NCBI GenBank assembly: GCA_036768485.1
Contig: JAVLUZ010000154.1
Location: forward strand, 42,483,784 to 42,547,783
DNA from: Mermis nigrescens
Lineage: Eukaryota; Nematoda; Enoplea; Mermithida; Mermithidae
DNA: 64,000 bases
Direction: 5' to 3'
Positions 61,901 through 64,000 of the stretch are shown here, in pieces. Numbering within the stretch: position 1 is the stretch's first letter; the number at the start of each line of letters is the position of its first letter. The notes under the pieces were generated by a model that worked only from the letters and a program-made list of their open reading frames with translations, did not search any database and was not told the origin of the DNA. Made by a program: the position numbers and the translations under genes.

Positions 61901-63217
61901 ACAAGCTTCTCGAGATTATTTCCTTGATAAACTTATTATTCTCTTCATCGGCCTGAACTGATCGGCCAGGATTGGATCCTTCGGCGAATTTTCGAAATGC
62001 AGCAAAGAATTCTTCGACTGTAGCCAAGTATAACATTTTATCGGGCCGATTTTGAACCTCGCCTGGGTAATATGGATTAAAAAATGGTGGAAACTTAATC
62101 TTAGGGCTAATATTCGAGGGCCTGAGCAGAACTTGTTTTTTGCGGAACGAGCGTGATTTTCTCGCTTTAAGATGTTGAGTTGGAAATGAATAACTGACGT
62201 GTTTTTCAATCAACTACGCGTCTAAGCATGAAAAATCCATCAAATGGAGCAAGAAAGCTTAAACCGACATTTCGCTATTCAGAAGCATGAAATTCGCTTC
62301 AGTTACAGTTTCTGTCAGAGATCAGTGGTCATAAATCGGCAGAATTACTTAACCCAGAATCAAGAACGCCTGAGCCGCGTTTCGATAAAGTCAATTCAAC
62401 TCAAAAACACAAATCAAGGTTTCAGCCTAGTTACGTCAAGTGTAGCTTAAGTCAGTTAATAAATGCATTAACGAAGTCACGTTTAAGTCCATCTTAAGAC
62501 AGGCCTCAGCTGGACTTTAGTCTTGTTCTGCTCATTTAAAATTTTTTCAAAGTAAGACATATTCAAAGGAGATTTTACGGATATTTCAAGAAGTCGTGGA
62601 GTGACGGTGTTGTAATTTTAGCATTTTTTGGTGAAATTTCACATTCCGTCGCATCATGCATAATATTGCGTCATATTTTCGCCATTCCAAAACATTTTGA
62701 TAAGATACGCAATGTTTATGCAAAATTTTTGGAAATGTCGAAATTTCTTGGAAAACTTACTGCACCATAGATTTTTGGAAATACTAAAAAGCCGCAAAAA
62801 ATGACATTTCGCACGTGAATGGCGAACTAAAGGGTTTCGGGTATTTAAGGGAGAATTTGAGGTAGGCAACGCTTCTCGCGAAATCGGATAAGCCATCAAT
62901 TGCTCTCAAAACAACAAATTTTGACTCAAGCCAGAGCTTACTATTGTCAATCAAATAAATAAAGCCGAAAAATTTTGATTTAAGCAAAAACTCACTATTA
63001 TCAATCAAATAAATAAAGCCGGATTTAATGATGGTCAGTTCTTCGTCCAGGCATATTAAAAGACCACATCCATCGCTTTTGAAATCGATAGTCGCGTATA
63101 ATTCGTCGAGAATATTGCCGTAATCGGATCGCTCGTCATTGATTTTTTCCATCGGAATCTGATGACGCGACGTGGTTTGAAAATTTGCCTCGGCCCGCAA
63201 ACCCGACGGTATCAACC
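55880..63217 (-). CDS. Unidentified multi-exon gene, 5' end not in view
   Basis: Exons in transcript order are 63217-62996, 62164-61876, 60189-60013, 58865-58556, 57342-57177 and a tentative last exon 55926-55880. All junction phases agree (1, 2, 2, 0, 1), which is strong evidence for one gene because the exons were found independently. They encode about 400 residues. Visible parts are LDELYATIDFKSDG, a basic RKSRSFRKKQ stretch, PPFFNPYYPGEVQNRPDK, LATVEEFFAAFRKF, an acidic serine-rich linker (ESSEDDEGSEESFSESEHS), NPSCLIHSTRTQNQFNQADL and NAPQGVPPLNPMIKLPDAW. There is no signal peptide or membrane helix. I do not recognise the family. The first exon starts in phase 1, so an upstream exon must exist. 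Introns carry D, E and G repeats. Confidence 0.7.
56445..56728. mobile_element. Family B MITE
   Basis: ATGCAGCAGCCGAATTTTGG to TTTCGAGGCGTAACGTGTATG; B-like core with GCGATTGGGGGCATAC. Confidence 0.55.
56734..57112. mobile_element. Family D/H MITE with TSD
   Basis: CAGGACCGTATTTAAGAGGC to GATCCTGAATACGGGCCTG are inverted ends. The flanks TATGTGGG (56726-56733) and TTTGTGGG (57113-57120) match at 7 of 8. It carries GGCGCTTCGCGCC at about 56859. Confidence 0.85.
57177..57342 (-). CDS. Unidentified gene, exon e
   Basis: Acceptor CATTTACAG|AAA and donor AATC|GTAAGT are near consensus. Only one frame is open: KENKATEQHMSLFLNS, VGSKQRSPGFDYENGHYKP, FFGGHGGYAIENRDEN. Confidence 0.7.
57376..57556. 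mobile_element. 181-bp family D MITE with TSD
   Basis: CAGTGGCGGATCCAGG to CCTAAATCCGCCCCTG are inverted ends; the flanks TTGGCTAG (57368-57375) and TTGGCTGG (57557-57564) match at 7 of 8. Confidence 0.88.
57881..58063 (-). CDS. Doubtful small ORF with signal-peptide-like start
   Basis: ATG at 58063 opens MFQVFLLFLFLAHIYIAVNC, which looks like a signal peptide. A possible 57-bp intron (GTAAGA at 58005 to TTTCTGCAG) would be in frame. The 3' half overlaps family G repeat sequence, and the ORF lies within an intron of the unidentified gene on the same strand. Probably not a gene. Confidence 0.15.
   Translation of the reverse strand: MFQVFLLFLFLAHIYIAVNCKSCFSVDIHPKLAFFLSADVIQSMTVWEVSPIAESTRWLI
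58556..58865 (-). CDS. Unidentified gene, exon d
   Basis: Acceptor AATGTAG|G, donor AGATT|GTAGGT. It encodes RRKNTLNAVSNANDLAASSG through WKKSLDKLRSTRVRFRVAAQ, 103 codons without a stop and with coding-like composition. Confidence 0.75.
60013..60189 (-). CDS. Unidentified gene, exon c (acidic linker)
   Basis: Acceptor TATCGCTAG|G, donor GAAAG|GTGTT. It encodes LHFGDYISEFINIPP, then an acidic serine-rich stretch, then NFGKQPNFVPQE. A D element begins 37 bp upstream in the preceding intron. Confidence 0.75.
60226..61055. mobile_element. Family D element, perfect TSD, interrupted by E
   Basis: CATGGGCGGATTTAAGAG to CCTAGATGCGCCACTG, with identical flanks GATTCAAT (60218-60225 and 61056-61063). 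It carries the hairpin motif twice (about 60350 and 60818). Confidence 0.92.
60387..60596. mobile_element. Family E MITE nested in D, perfect TSD
   Basis: GGACCTTTTGAACAATTTTC and GGGGAATTGTTCGATTC are inverted ends around CCCGCCACCGTTTTTT; the flanks GACATTTA (60379-60386 and 60597-60604) are identical. Confidence 0.93.
61876..62164 (-). CDS. Unidentified gene, exon b
   Basis: Acceptor CATCTTAAAG|CG (the choice is set by the phase of exon a), donor TGCAG|GTTGC. It encodes RKSRSFRKKQ, PPFFNPYYPGEVQNRPDK and ISRSLYNYHSDLC. The open frame continues upstream of the acceptor, so the 5' border is the weaker one. Confidence 0.65.
62940..63010 (-). repeat. 54-bp tandem duplication across an exon end
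   Basis: AATCAAATAAATAAAGCCG at 62950 recurs at 63004, each preceded by a CTNACTATTRTC block containing a splice donor on the minus strand. Confidence 0.85.
62996..63217 (-). CDS. Unidentified gene, exon a
   Basis: Acceptor CTGATTTAG|GG, donor AATA|GTGAGT. It encodes LIPSGLRAEANFQTTSRH to FIYLIDN. A second donor, AATA|GTAAGC, lies exactly 54 bp downstream in a tandem copy and keeps the frame. Confidence 0.7.
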
Positions 63218-63221
63218 CTAA

Positions 63222-64000
63222 ATCAGAAAAAGCGGAAAAAATATATTTAAAAATATAAAAAATTTAAATCAAAAACTCATTATAAACACTGTCGGGAATT
63301 TGGATACTAAATCAGATTAAACAGGACTTAAGCTATCTCCTATTTCGAACGCGGTTAGCACAATGCAAGGTTTTTATCTAATGTTTAACAGACATGTAGA
63401 GCATGGTAATTTTAGAAGGGGGAACCGAAAAATTTTTCTAAAGTGCCTTTTGAGGCTCAACAACGGTGGAATCGCATGACAGAACATAAAAAATCTTCGG
63501 GAATATAACAAAAACATTAGAGCAAATTAAACAAAATATATTCCTTCAAAAAGAAGTATAAGCCGCAAAGTGATGTGTATTTGAAACTAACAAACAGGTA
63601 GCTAAAACGCATAAAAGATCACCTTGTCTACGATGTTTTTGGACGTACGTACATAAACTTATCACCAGTTCTAGGTCAAATAAGCCCTAAATAGGGCTAA
63701 ATATTAGGCCATGCTACGTCGACTATTCGCATTGTTCCCGCCCCAACTTCTAAGATTTCGTATGAAAAGTCTTCAGCATGGCCGATCCAGGGGTGCTCAA
63801 CCGGTCTAAGGGGTAAAAAATCAGGCTTCTGTAAACCAAAATGACCTCAAAAACTAATATACACGCTAAAATAGCGCTAAAAATACATTATTACACAGTT
63901 TCTGATCAATATACCGCACTTTTTGAAGGAAATTTTTAATTTTTCCATTCTAGATTTGCAATAAATTAATCATCAAGTAGAACCACTTTTTGGCATTTTC
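63222..64000. other. Mostly non-coding; family G repeat at the end
   Basis: 63640-63970 carries family G landmarks (GGCCGATCCAGGGGTGC, CTCAAAAACTAATATACACGC). The upstream exon of the minus-strand gene was not recognised here. Confidence 0.4.

Noticed and set aside
61916..62209. Second open frame over exon b
   Set aside because: The other frame gives protein-like sequence and matches the phases of the neighbouring exons.

Overview
The window looks like nuclear DNA of an arthropod, probably an insect. It is AT-rich, has genes split by spliceosomal introns, and is packed with non-autonomous DNA transposons. The C-terminus of ribosomal protein L26 ends in an insect-like way ([13 protein letters not shown]). 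I cannot place it more narrowly with confidence.

Three genes can be supported. (1) A complete AAR2 gene (U5 snRNP assembly factor) lies on + in four exons at 3255-3421, 6188-6285, 8643-8926 and 22435-22986. All phases agree, giving 366 aa. (2) A complete ribosomal protein L26 gene lies on + in three exons at 25652-25819, 36898-37035 and 41847-41981, giving 146 aa, with an AATAAA at 42015. Its introns are 11.1 and 4.8 kb. The 3' end of intron 1 reads TTTTCGG where an AG is expected. (3) An unidentified gene lies on - at the right end, with phase-consistent exons at 63217-62996, 62164-61876, 60189-60013, 58865-58556 and 57342-57177, and a possible last exon at 55926-55880. Its 5' part lies outside the window or was not recognised.

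The rest is mostly mobile DNA, in introns and between genes. Most elements have short terminal inverted repeats and 8-bp target duplications (TSDs), many of them perfect, which points to hAT-type transposition in trans because no transposase reading frame is visible. I name the recurrent short families A (CATAGGTGGGC ends), B (CATACATGTAAC ends), C (CAGGCACGTAGCT ends), D/H (CAGTGGCGGAT or CCCGTATCCAGG ends), E (GGACCTTTTGAAC-like ends), F (AGTCTGTTYCA ends, TA-flanked, mariner-like) and G (a diverged family without clear ends). Larger hAT-like elements occupy 11846-14415, 26659-30132 (with 26802-29600 inside it), 31483-34971 (with 32121-34650 inside it) and 38818-39368. A separate 7.5-kb structure at 44362-51867 has hairpin-bearing terminal repeats and TTTACAC-rich tandem arrays.

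Layout: 1-1270 inverted satellite-like array; 2334-2960 D/H element; 3255-22986 AAR2 with a 13.5-kb third intron full of hAT elements and minisatellites; 23.3-25.1 kb cluster of F elements; 25652-41981 RpL26 with nested hAT elements in both introns; 42.3-44 kb composite C/A element and MITEs; 44.36-51.87 kb large repeat structure; 52-55.4 kb A and G elements; 55.9-63.2 kb unidentified minus-strand gene with nested D and E elements in its introns. No rRNA, CRISPR, viral gene or intact transposase was seen. One weak tRNA-like segment lies inside a MITE.
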